Positions 1 through 7,463 are shown, counted from the first letter of the stretch. The stretch: DNA of 8,777 nt from Candidatus Dormiibacterota bacterium (GCA_955651875.1 CATPAP010000282.1:1-8777), one strand, 5' to 3'. Notes: generated from the letters alone by a model not told the origin. Program-made: numbers and translations.

Positions 1-1160
1 CCTTCATGCTCATCTACACCAGCGGAACCACAGGCCGTCCCAAGGGCACCGTCCACGTTCAGGGTGGATTCCCCGTCAAGTCGACGCAGGACATGGCGCA
101 CTGCTTCGATGTCGGTTCGGGCGACCGTCTGCTGTGGTTCACCGACATCGGCTGGATGATGGGCCCATGGGCGATCTGCGGCGCACTCACCATCGGCGCG
201 ACCCTGGTCCTCTTCGAGGGCGTTCCCGACCATCCGGGTCCCGACCGGCTGTGGTCAGTGGTTGAGCGGCACCGGGTGACGGTGCTGGGCGTGGCGCCGA
301 CGGTGGTAAGAGCGCTGATGCGTCACGGCGACGAACCGGCTCACACCCGCGACCTCTCCTCGTTGCGCGTCCTCGGCTCCAGCGGAGAACCCTGGAATGG
401 CGATCCCTGGTTGTGGTTCCTCAAGAACGTAGGCGGCGGGCGCTGCCCGATCATCAACTACAGCGGCGGGACAGAGGTAGGCGGAGGCATCGTGTCCGGC
501 AACATGCTCACCCCACTCAATCCCTGCGCCTTCGCCGGACCCTGCCCGGGAATGGACGCAGATGTTCTAGACGAGAATGGCGTCAGCGTGCGCGGCGAGG
601 TCGGCGAGCTGGTGGTTCGCTCGCCCTGGCCAGGGATGACGCGCGGCTTCTGGCACGACCGCGAGCGCTACCTGCAGACCTACTGGTCGCGCTGGCCGAA
701 CATCTGGGTTCACGGCGATTGGGCCGAGATCGATGCTGACGGCCTCTGGTACATCCGCGGTCGCAGTGACGACACCATCAAGCTGGCGGGCAAACGGCTG
801 GGCCCCGCCGAGGTGGAGTCGGCGCTGGTCGCACATCCCGACGTTGCCGAGGCTGCGGCGATCGGGGTTCCCGACCCGCTCAAGGGTGAAGCGCTGGTGT
901 GCTTCGTGGTTCTCAAGCCGGGCGTGGTCGACACCGCGGAGCTGCGCGCAGCGCTCGCTCAATGCGTCACCGCAGAGATGGGCAAGGCGCTGCGACCCAA
1001 GGCGGTGATTGCGATTGCCGAGTTGCCCAAGACTCGCAACGCCAAGGTGCTGCGCCGCATCGTGCGCGCGGTGTACCTCGGTAGTGATCCCGGTGACCTG
1101 TCGTCGCTCGAGAATCACACTGCCATCGAGGCGCTGCAGGCGGTTCGCCCAGCGGGCTGA
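1..1160 (+). CDS. AMP-forming acyl-CoA synthetase, acetyl-CoA-synthetase-like (5' partial)
   Basis: Activates a carboxylic acid with ATP to an acyl-adenylate, then transfers it to CoA, in the cytoplasm. The first full codon is at base 3 and the true start lies off the window. Numbering from the Met codon at base 6, the P-loop motif YTSGTTGRPKG is at residues 4-14. The adenylate motif YSGGTEVGGG follows at about 152-161, then HGDWAEID and GRSDDTIKLAGKR in the hinge and C-terminal domain. Near the end is PKTRNAK, whose Lys347 matches the catalytic lysine of PKTRSGK in acetyl-CoA synthetase; in Acs this lysine is the acetylation site. About 385 residues from P-loop to C-terminus fits the Acs length class of about 650 residues. 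The Trp-rich WWQTE motif that shapes the acetate pocket in Acs reads SGGTE here, so the substrate is probably not acetate. Family assignment is firm; substrate is unknown. Confidence 0.93.
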   Translation, partial: FMLIYTSGTTGRPKGTVHVQGGFPVKSTQDMAHCFDVGSGDRLLWFTDIGWMMGPWAICGALTIGATLVLFEGVPDHPGPDRLWSVVERHRVTVLGVAPTVVRALMRHGDEPAHTRDLSSLRVLGSSGEPWNGDPWLWFLKNVGGGRCPIINYSGGTEVGGGIVSGNMLTPLNPCAFAGPCPGMDADVLDENGVSVRGEVGELVVRSPWPGMTRGFWHDRERYLQTYWSRWPNIWVHGDWAEIDADGLWYIRGRSDDTIKLAGKRLGPAEVESALVAHPDVAEAAAIGVPDPLKGEALVCFVVLKPGVVDTAELRAALAQCVTAEMGKALRPKAVIAIAELPKTRNAKVLRRIVRAVYLGSDPGDLSSLENHTAIEALQAVRPAG

Positions 1161-1232
1161 ACACCGCGTCACCGCGGACTGTCGCCGGACAAAGCGAGCC
1201 TGGCCGCGTCAGTCGAGGCGGACGCAGCCAAC

Positions 1233-1268
1233 AAAGCCCTGGGTTGGTGGCAGGATCGGCGGCTTTTT
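1233..1268 (+). terminator. Weak candidate terminator after the acyl-CoA synthetase
   Basis: AAAGCC (1233-1238) is complementary to GGCTTT (1261-1266), and a run of five T ends at 1268. This lies about 100 bases after the synthetase stop codon and before the peptidase ribosome binding site. The 22-base loop is large and the T run partly belongs to the stem, so this is a poor intrinsic terminator and may be chance. Confidence 0.22.
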
Positions 1269-1272
1269 CCAC

Positions 1273-1289
1273 GCCGCCGCCCCGGCGGC
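1273..1289 (+). repeat. Short GC inverted repeat in the leader of the peptidase gene
   Basis: GCCGCCG (1273-1279) and CGGCGGC (1283-1289) are perfect inverted arms around a CCC loop. They sit 12 bases upstream of the GAGGT ribosome binding site (1302-1306). A hairpin here could influence translation of the peptidase. In GC-rich DNA such repeats also arise by chance, and no T run follows it. Confidence 0.35.
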
Positions 1290-1313
1290 AGCACAGTTCA
1301 CGAGGTCGATGCC

Positions 1314-3017
1314 ATGGCCGCCGCTGTTCGTCTTGCGGGGAGCGCACGTCTGCGCACCCATCCGTCCGAGGTCGTCACCCGCCGTCCGCTCACCAATGCA
1401 GAGCTCGCTGCGCCTGCCGTCGTGACGGTGCACGTGCGCGAATCGCCCCACGGTGACACGCTCGCCATCGCCCTCGCACGGCAGCACCACACCCAGGTGC
1501 AGAGCCGCCGCTATCCGTCCGCCACCGAACTCGTCAGGGAGCACCCTGCGCACGGGCAGGACGTCGCCCTGGTGACGGCCTGGGCCAACGCCGCGGGGCT
1601 GCGTGTTCACGCGCGCGACGGTGCCGGCAGCGCCCTCGATGTCAGCGGCTCGCTGGGTGCGCTCGCGCGTGCTTTCGACGTCGAGCTCGAGGGCTGCCGC
1701 GCCCGCGACATGTGCACGGGCGCGCTCGCCGTGTACCGCGATCATCGCGGCGAGCTCAGCGTCCCCGTGGAGCTCGACGGCTTGGTCACCGCGGCGCTCG
1801 GCCTCAGCGACCGTCCGGTGGGCCGCCCCCGGTTGGCAGTCCTCCCCCGCGGGACCGTCGCCGCCTACAGCTACACGCCGGAGGAGCTGGCCCGCGTCTA
1901 CGACTTCCCGGTGCTGCCCAACGGCGGAGAGGGGGTGAGAATCACGGTCGGCATCGCCGAGCTCGGCGGCGCTGTCCACCGGCCGGATCTGGCCGCGTTC
2001 ACCTCACGCAACCCGCGCCTGCGGGTGGTCGAAGAAGCCGTGCAGGGCTGGGGGCCGGTCTCGGATCCATTCGGTCCCGACACGGAGGTCGCGCTCGACT
2101 GGCAGGTGATCGCCGGTGCGCTGTCCCACTGCGCGCCGCAGGCCGAGGTGTTCGTTGTCATCAAGTACGCGCCCAACACCGACCGCGGCTTCACCAATCT
2201 CGAGGCATCCTTCGCCACCGACGGTCGCGACTACATGGCGGTGTCGACGAGCTGGGGTGCGCCGGAGGACCTGTGGACCCCCGCGGCGATGGATGCGATG
2301 GACCACTCGTTTCAGATGGGAGCGGTACGAGGCATCGTGCACACCGTCGCTGCCGGTGACAACGGTTCGGCGGATGCGCGGATCGACGGACGGCAGCACG
2401 CCGATCACCCCGCGTCGGCGCCGCACGCGGTGGGCTGCGGCGGCACCCGTCTGGTGGCCGAGTCAGGGCGTCGTATCAGCGAGGAAGCCTGGAACGAGCT
2501 ACTGGTCGGACAGGGCGCGACGGGCGGTGGGGTCAGCGAGCACTTCGCGGTTCCCCGCTACCAGGCGAGCGCCGGGATCCGACCGGTGTCGGCGGACAGC
2601 GGTGCCATCGGACGCGGCGTGCCCGACGTGGCCGCGAACGCCGACCCGCTCACCGGGTACGTGATCCATCATCGCGGCGTCGACTGCGTCGTGGGCGGCA
2701 CGTCGGCGGTGGCACCGTTGTGGACCGCGCTGCTCGCCGCGGTGAGCGCAGCCACAGGCCACCGGCTCGGCAATGTTCTACCCGCCCTCTACGGTGCTCG
2801 TGACGCCGGCTTCACGGACGTCGTCGCAGGGGACAACGGCGCCTACCGCACGGCTGTGGGGTGGGACCCGGCCAGCAGCCTTGGCGTCCCGTCCGGACGG
2901 GGCCTGTGCGCGGCGCTGAAGACGTCGCTGGTGCTGCGCCGTCCCCCGGGCATGGCGCTGCCGACCGATCGGGGTATCTCAGCAGGCACCAGCAGCGCCG
3001 GACATGGTCTCAGCTGA
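1314..3017 (+). CDS. Sedolisin-family (S53) serine-carboxyl proteinase, kumamolisin-like proenzyme
   Basis: An endopeptidase family usually active at acidic pH and made as a self-activating precursor. The 567-residue product has a propeptide (about 1-182) and a catalytic domain from about AAYSYTPEELARVYDFP (183 on). Catalytic residues fit kumamolisin well: Glu258 and Asp262 in TEVALDWQ, oxyanion Asp349 in AAGDNGS and nucleophile Ser464 in GGTSAVAPLW. Spacings of 91 and 206 residues from the Glu compare with 86 and 200 in kumamolisin. STSWGAPEDLW, GRGVPDVAANADP and the C-terminal calcium-site region FTDVVAGDNG...GWDP are also present. The ATG is preceded by GAGGT with a 7-base gap. The frame stays open back to the synthetase stop, but holds no ATG, GTG or TTG. 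No signal peptide is visible, which also applies to some characterised relatives, so the export route is unclear. Appears intact. Confidence 0.95.
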   Translation: MAAAVRLAGSARLRTHPSEVVTRRPLTNAELAAPAVVTVHVRESPHGDTLAIALARQHHTQVQSRRYPSATELVREHPAHGQDVALVTAWANAAGLRVHARDGAGSALDVSGSLGALARAFDVELEGCRARDMCTGALAVYRDHRGELSVPVELDGLVTAALGLSDRPVGRPRLAVLPRGTVAAYSYTPEELARVYDFPVLPNGGEGVRITVGIAELGGAVHRPDLAAFTSRNPRLRVVEEAVQGWGPVSDPFGPDTEVALDWQVIAGALSHCAPQAEVFVVIKYAPNTDRGFTNLEASFATDGRDYMAVSTSWGAPEDLWTPAAMDAMDHSFQMGAVRGIVHTVAAGDNGSADARIDGRQHADHPASAPHAVGCGGTRLVAESGRRISEEAWNELLVGQGATGGGVSEHFAVPRYQASAGIRPVSADSGAIGRGVPDVAANADPLTGYVIHHRGVDCVVGGTSAVAPLWTALLAAVSAATGHRLGNVLPALYGARDAGFTDVVAGDNGAYRTAVGWDPASSLGVPSGRGLCAALKTSLVLRRPPGMALPTDRGISAGTSSAGHGLS

Positions 3018-3070
3018 GCCGCGCTCGCGGCGCGAGACGGGGAGATCGTTGCCGCTGCTAGTGTCGAGCG

Positions 3071-3781
3071 GTGGACACTATCCCCGGCCGGCCATCCACC
3101 GATGTGCTCGAGCGGTTGTCGCTGGCACCGGTGTCCGTCACCGAGGTGACCGCGGAGACGGTCATCGACGACCCTCCCGAGATCCCGTGGCGCCTCACAC
3201 CGCCAACTGGTGAGATCGCCCTGCAGCTGCGCAGCACCGTGCGCCGCGTGGCCATCGGCGCCGGCCTGGCGCGCAACGCCGAGCTCGTCGATGCGGTGCG
3301 CAAGCTCGACGGCGTCAGCGCGGTGGTCACCAGCCCGGCCGGCGGAACGTTCATCGTTGGTGGCGAGGCATGGCTGGGGCTGTGCGCCATCGGTTCTCCG
3401 CGTCCCGGCCAGCCCATGCCGCTCGACTGGATGCTCCACTCTCTGCAACGCTGGTTCGACGCCGCGCTCGAACGATTCTCGGTGCACGCCAGCGTGGCGC
3501 GCGTCGACGGGGCGTGGTGTCCCGGCTTCAGCGACATCGCCGTCGGCGGACGCAAGCTCGCCGGTCTCGGCTTCCGGGTCACCCGTGAGCGCGTGGTGAT
3601 GCGCGGCGTGATGGCTGTCCGGCCGATGAGCGACGCGGACTTCGATGTGCTCCTCCGCTGTCATCGCCTCATCGGCGTGGAGGTGCGACGCGACACCGCC
3701 GTGTCCCTCGCTGAGGCCGGCGGCGACCCCGACCTCGACGTCGCGGGCGTCATCGAGGCCGTCCGAGCGGTCGCCACGTGA
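3071..3781 (+). CDS. Lipoate-protein-ligase A-like protein (BPL/LplA/LipB fold), divergent
   Basis: Members of this fold attach lipoate, octanoate or biotin to lysines of carrier domains. The 236-residue product resembles a family common in high-GC bacteria. Its best match is SDIAVGGRKLAGLGFRVTR, where Lys162 in GGRK corresponds to the conserved lysine of the LplA group (GxKxxGxxxRRTR). The upstream motif, RRxSGGG in active LplA-type enzymes, reads TSPAGGT at residues 87-93, so both arginines are lost and only two glycines are kept. The surrounding FIVGGEAWLGL still aligns with the following beta strand. Start is GTG at 3071: an in-frame stop at 3059-3061 rules out anything longer, and the ribosome binding site is weak. 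No lipoyl synthase or dehydrogenase E2 gene is nearby. Fold assignment is good; catalytic activity and substrate are uncertain. Confidence 0.78.
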   Translation: MDTIPGRPSTDVLERLSLAPVSVTEVTAETVIDDPPEIPWRLTPPTGEIALQLRSTVRRVAIGAGLARNAELVDAVRKLDGVSAVVTSPAGGTFIVGGEAWLGLCAIGSPRPGQPMPLDWMLHSLQRWFDAALERFSVHASVARVDGAWCPGFSDIAVGGRKLAGLGFRVTRERVVMRGVMAVRPMSDADFDVLLRCHRLIGVEVRRDTAVSLAEAGGDPDLDVAGVIEAVRAVAT

Positions 3782-3932
3782 GCTCCGTCGCGCCGTCAAC
3801 GGGCGTCTCGTTGCACACTCCCGCCATGACGTTCGGTCGCTCAGCACCTTGACGCCGGCTCCGGGCGGAAAGCGGCGCCGACTCGGTCAGCCGCAGAACT
3901 CGGCCATCAGTCTCGTGCAGGGGCCGCGGCTG

Positions 3933-6068
3933 ATGTCGATCAACCAGGGGTCGACGTTCCTGGTGTGTGACTCGGACAGCTCGATCGAGGAGGTCGTCGG
4001 TCAGGGCCAGGGCCTGTTCGCGGCAGACACCCGTTTTCTCTCGCGCCATATCCTGCGGCTCAACGGGCGCAGACTGGCCGTGGTGGCGGCGATGCGCCTC
4101 TCCCACCGGCATGCGCGCTGGACGCTCATGGACTCCTCGCCCTGGTCTGTCCATGGTGATGTGACCGACGTTCGGGTCGCGGTCACCCTGGACCGCTTCA
4201 TCAGTACCCGGCGCCTACACGAGGAGATCACCGTGCAGGCGTACGGCGCACAACCGGTTCCACTGCTCCTCGAAGTGGTGCTCTCGAGCGATTTCGCCGA
4301 CCTGTTCGAGGTGCGCACCGAGCGTTGGCAACGGCGGGCGAGCCTGCGCACCACCTGGAAGGGACAGCGCCTGGAGAACCGCTACGTTCGCGATGGGTTC
4401 GTCAGGCGATGCCTGATCCGAAGCGACACCGCACACACGGCCACGCACGCCAACGGGGAGTTGCACTTCCCCATCGACCTCGCGCCCGGTCAACCGTGGA
4501 AGGCGTGTCTGCAATACGACCTGCTCACCTCGGCCCGCGCTCGTCCGCGGCTGGCCCCGTGTCCAAACGACGGAGTGGTCGGGCACGGCCAGCAGAGCCG
4601 GTACCAACGATGGCAGCGCACGGTCTCACGCGCGGCCCCGGCCGATCAGCGCCTGCTGAGGGCGTACGACCAGGCGACCGATGACTTTGCCGCCTTACGC
4701 ATGTACGACAAGGATCTCGGCAGGGATGCGTGGGTGCCGGCCGCGGGCATACCGTGGTTCGTCTCCATCTTTGGACGCGACTCGCTGATCGCCTCGCTGC
4801 AGGCATTGCCGGTGCACCCCATGTTTGCGATGGGGACGCTGCAGAAGCTGGCAGCCCTGCAGGCAACCGAGGACGACGCGACCGCGGACGCCGAACCAGG
4901 AAAGATCTGTCATGAGCTACGGGTGGGTGAATGGGCGCGCTTTCACACCATTCCCCGCTCGCCGTACTACGGCACGGCGGACGCGACTCCGCTGTATCTC
5001 ATGCTCTTGGCGGAGACGTACCGCTGGCTGGGAAACGCGCCCGCGTTGCGCCGCTTTCGACCCACTGCAGAGCGCTGTCTCGAGTGGATCGACCGCTATG
5101 GGGACCGTGACGGCGACGGGCTCCAGGAGTACGCGCCGCGGTCGGCGACCGGTTACCGCAACCAGTGCTGGCGTGACGCCGAAGACGGCGTCCTTGATGA
5201 GCTGGGGGGATGCCCGCCTCACCCGATCGCAACCTGCGAGCTGCAGGCGTACGTCGTCGCCGCCAAGCGCTCGGTCGCCGACCTCTTCGATGCGTGGGGG
5301 GATGCCGAACGCGCTGGTGCGCTGCGCGATGAGGCCGAGCAGCTGCGCCGTCGCTTCATCGACGCCTACTGGCTGGATGACGAAGCGACGATTGCCTTCG
5401 CGCTCGACGGGCTGAAGCGGCCGCTGCGCACGGTCACCTCGAATCCCGGTCACGTCCTCTGGCTGGGCCTGCTCGACGAGGAACGTGGGCGGCGTGTCGT
5501 CGACCGCCTCATGGGCGCGGACCTGTTCAGCGGCTGGGGGCTGCGCACCCTGTCGGCTGACCATCCCTCATATGACCCGCATTCCTACCAACGCGGTTCG
5601 GTGTGGCCGCACGACACCATGATCGCTGCCGCGGGAATGCGACGGTACGGCCGCCGCGAGGACGCCTGGCGAGTCGTCGACGGCCTGGTGAGCGCGGTGA
5701 GCTCGTTCGAACGGCTGCAGATGCCCGAGCTCTTCAGCGGGCTGCAACGTCGCCAGCCGGACGCGCCGGTGCCGTACGAGCGGGCCAACGTGCCCCAGGC
5801 GTGGGCGGCGGGGAGCGTCTTCCACGCCGTGCGCATGCTGCTGGGGTTGGACCCCGACGTCCCCAACGGGCGTGTCTACATCGACCCGGTCCTGCCGCCG
5901 TGGTGCCCGGAGCTCACCGTCGACAACCTGCGTATCGGCGACGACCGCTTCTCGATCAGCGCCTGGCGCCGGGCGGATGGCGCGTGTGAGGTTACCGTGG
6001 ACGGCGGCCGCTCCCCGCTCGCCGTGGTGCGGAGCGCTGCGCCGTGGATGGAGCTTCCGCCCGCCTGA
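3933..6068 (+). CDS. Amylo-alpha-1,6-glucosidase (glycogen debranching enzyme family)
   Basis: Probably hydrolyses alpha-1,6-linked glucose at branch points of glycogen-like polymers in the cytoplasm; no signal peptide is seen. Residues 1 to about 200 form the N-terminal beta domain (INQGSTFLVCD at the start, ADTRFLSRHILRLNG around Asp32). The catalytic (alpha/alpha)6-type domain follows: GIPWFVSIFGRDSL around Asp283, NQCWRDAEDGV with candidate acid Asp415, SYQRGSVWPHD at 551-561, MPELFSG around Glu599 and VPYERANVPQAWAAG. The 711 residues match the usual family length. The start is uncertain. ATG 3933 has AGGGG nearby (3919-3923), but relatives carry several residues before INQG, and upstream codons back to TTG 3849 look coding; GTG 3915 and TTG 3849 are alternatives. 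The frame stays open back into the preceding gene (ATG 3645). Exact substrate is not proven by sequence. Confidence 0.92.
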   Translation: MSINQGSTFLVCDSDSSIEEVVGQGQGLFAADTRFLSRHILRLNGRRLAVVAAMRLSHRHARWTLMDSSPWSVHGDVTDVRVAVTLDRFISTRRLHEEITVQAYGAQPVPLLLEVVLSSDFADLFEVRTERWQRRASLRTTWKGQRLENRYVRDGFVRRCLIRSDTAHTATHANGELHFPIDLAPGQPWKACLQYDLLTSARARPRLAPCPNDGVVGHGQQSRYQRWQRTVSRAAPADQRLLRAYDQATDDFAALRMYDKDLGRDAWVPAAGIPWFVSIFGRDSLIASLQALPVHPMFAMGTLQKLAALQATEDDATADAEPGKICHELRVGEWARFHTIPRSPYYGTADATPLYLMLLAETYRWLGNAPALRRFRPTAERCLEWIDRYGDRDGDGLQEYAPRSATGYRNQCWRDAEDGVLDELGGCPPHPIATCELQAYVVAAKRSVADLFDAWGDAERAGALRDEAEQLRRRFIDAYWLDDEATIAFALDGLKRPLRTVTSNPGHVLWLGLLDEERGRRVVDRLMGADLFSGWGLRTLSADHPSYDPHSYQRGSVWPHDTMIAAAGMRRYGRREDAWRVVDGLVSAVSSFERLQMPELFSGLQRRQPDAPVPYERANVPQAWAAGSVFHAVRMLLGLDPDVPNGRVYIDPVLPPWCPELTVDNLRIGDDRFSISAWRRADGACEVTVDGGRSPLAVVRSAAPWMELPPA

Positions 6069-6080
6069 CCGCCGGGGACC

Positions 6081-7169
6081 TCAGCTCGGGCTGCTGGTGG
6101 CCTCGCCGTCGAAGGAACCCACCGACGACCCGGCGCGTTCGTACATGCGCAGGTAGCCGTCGGCCATCGCGGCTGGGCTGAACCTCTGGCGCGCCACGGC
6201 TGCGCACCGCGCCGGGTCGATCTCGCCGACGCGCCCAACCGCGCTGACCATCTCGTCGACATCGCGCACCAGGAATCCTGTGAAGCCGTCGTCGATGAGC
6301 TCGGGGGCCGCGCCTCTGTTCATGCTGATCGCAGGAGTGCCACTCGCCATCGCCTCGACGCACGAAAGGCCGAAGGGTTCCTCCCATTGGATGGGGGCGA
6401 GCAGCGCGGTTGCGCCGGCAAGCAGGGAGGCCTTCTCCTGCCCCACCACGTTGCCGCAGTGCACCACCCGGTCTCCGTCGATACGGGGAAGGACCTGTGT
6501 CGTGTAGTACTCCTCGCTTTCGGGCGTGGCCTCGACCTTGCCGGCGAGCACAAGACGCATGCCCGTGCGCCTCGCCACCTCGATGGCGATGTGCTGTCCC
6601 TTGTCAGCACAGATTCGTGCAAGGCACAGAAGATAAGGATCGTCCTCCTCGCCGACATGCAGGGCCAGGTGACGGACCGACACGGCGTTGAGAACCGTGC
6701 CGATCCACGGAAGCTCCGCGGCGGATCGCCGCTGGCTCTCACTGATCGCGACCAGCCCGACGCGAGCCATCAGGGCTGTATAGAACACGTTCTGTGCCTC
6801 GGTCACCGGCCCATGGACGGTGTGAACGACGGGGGTATCTGCGAGCTGCGTCACGCTCAACAGGGTGTGAAAACCCACGTGGTCGTGGACGACGTCGATG
6901 GCGCCCAGGTGACGCAGGCTCTCGACGATCCTGGCTGCGTACGTCAGCTCGCGCAGCCGCTCATCGCGTTGGCCAAGGTCAGAGCTCCACGAGGCAGGTG
7001 CGTGCACGACGGCCCCGTGTCCCGATCCCGCGGCGGCGAACAGGGTGACCCGGTGACCGCGGGAGCGCAGCTCCTCGGTGAGCAGCGAGACCACGAGCTC
7101 GATGCCGCCGTACCCCCTGGGTGGGACGGGGTACCACGGCGGCGCAAGCATGGCGACGTGACGCCGCAT
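6081..7169 (-). CDS. GT4-family glycosyltransferase (GT-B fold)
   Basis: Transfers a sugar from a nucleotide-activated donor to an unknown acceptor, with retention of configuration as in the GT4 family. The 362-residue product opens with VPPRGYGGIELVVSLLTEEL (15-34), a glycine-rich acceptor-side loop typical of a GT4 branch. VVHDH (93-97) and HTVHGP (116-121) follow. The donor half has LCLARICADKG with the likely diphosphate-binding pair Arg185 and Lys190, then the E-x7-E motif Glu264...Glu272 in EEPFGLSCVEAMASGTP. The frame is open upstream to 7514, but ATG 7169 is chosen because homologous sequence begins at MRRHVAMLAPPW; ATG 7151 is a less likely alternative, and neither has a clear ribosome binding site. 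It converges on the debranching enzyme with a 12-bp gap. Donor and acceptor cannot be read from sequence. Confidence 0.92.
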   Translation of the reverse strand: MRRHVAMLAPPWYPVPPRGYGGIELVVSLLTEELRSRGHRVTLFAAAGSGHGAVVHAPASWSSDLGQRDERLRELTYAARIVESLRHLGAIDVVHDHVGFHTLLSVTQLADTPVVHTVHGPVTEAQNVFYTALMARVGLVAISESQRRSAAELPWIGTVLNAVSVRHLALHVGEEDDPYLLCLARICADKGQHIAIEVARRTGMRLVLAGKVEATPESEEYYTTQVLPRIDGDRVVHCGNVVGQEKASLLAGATALLAPIQWEEPFGLSCVEAMASGTPAISMNRGAAPELIDDGFTGFLVRDVDEMVSAVGRVGEIDPARCAAVARQRFSPAAMADGYLRMYERAGSSVGSFDGEATSSPS

Positions 7170-7358
7170 CGACGCCGACGCAGGTGCGCGACGCTCCTCA
7201 TGCGCCTGGGGTGTCGCACGCTCTCCGCGCGGAAGGTCGACGATGCTGCCTCGTGTCGTGTCATCGAGCAAACCTGGATCTCCACGTGCTGACTGCGCTG
7301 GACCACCATCACCGCGCGGGGGCCTGCAGCGTGACTGGGAACGCTTCACCAGCCTGAC

Positions 7359-7378
7359 CGCCGTACCACTGTACGGCG
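7359..7378. repeat. Perfect inverted repeat, possible operator or RNA hairpin
   Basis: CGCCGTAC (7359-7366) and GTACGGCG (7371-7378) are perfect 8-bp arms around a CACT loop. GACC (7356-7359) and GGTC (7382-7385) could extend the structure past a four-base bulge. It lies 103 bp upstream of the EAL start and about 190 bp upstream of the glycosyltransferase start. No T run follows on either strand, so it does not look like a terminator. A regulator binding site is possible but unproven. Confidence 0.5.
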
Positions 7379-7435
7379 CCCGGTCGCCACCACGGGTCCA
7401 AAGGCCCAACGGCTGATCAGATTGGCAGGTTTGCT

Positions 7436-7462
7436 TTCTCGGGCACGAGACGCGATTCTCGG
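7436..7462. repeat. TTCTCGG direct repeats 20 bp apart with an inverted copy between them
   Basis: TTCTCGG occurs at 7436-7442 and 7456-7462, a repeat period of 20 bp or close to two helical turns. CGAGA (7446-7450) lies between them and can pair with TCTCG of either copy (7437-7441 or 7457-7461), giving two mutually exclusive 5-bp hairpins. The cluster is immediately upstream of the EAL gene. It may be a binding site for a regulator, or coincidence. Confidence 0.35.
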
Positions 7463-7463
7463 T

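Noticed and set aside
567..1172. Long minus-strand frame opposite the acyl-CoA synthetase
   Set aside because: It lies antisense to a gene with clear motifs. Its translation is rich in Arg, Ala and His without any recognisable motif, as expected for a shadow frame in GC-rich DNA.
1161..1313. Open frame joining the acyl-CoA synthetase stop to the sedolisin start, suggesting a fusion or readthrough
   Set aside because: The frame has no ATG, GTG or TTG before 1314, its translation lacks family sequence, and ATG 1314 has its own GAGGT site. Sharing a frame across 150 bp is unremarkable in DNA with few stop codons.
1209..1979. 256-codon minus-strand frame overlapping the sedolisin propeptide
   Set aside because: No motif was seen, and it is antisense to a propeptide that aligns with kumamolisin.
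3018..3070. Two mutually exclusive short hairpins (GCCGCG/CGCGGC and CTCGC/GCGAG) between the sedolisin and lipoate-ligase-like genes
   Set aside because: Stems are only 5-6 bp with loops of 2-3 bases and no T run. Such patterns are common by chance in CG-rich gaps.
2843..3847. 334-codon minus-strand frame covering the lipoate-ligase-like gene
   Set aside because: It spans the ends of two plus-strand genes, and its His/Arg/Asp-rich translation has no recognisable domain. The plus-strand frame has the conserved GGRKLAG segment.
3826..3852. Short plus-strand frame from ATG 3826
   Set aside because: It stops after eight codons and has no clear ribosome binding site, so there is no support for a leader peptide.
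6387..7292. 301-codon plus-strand frame opposite the glycosyltransferase
   Set aside because: It is antisense to a gene with intact GT4 motifs and shows no motif of its own.
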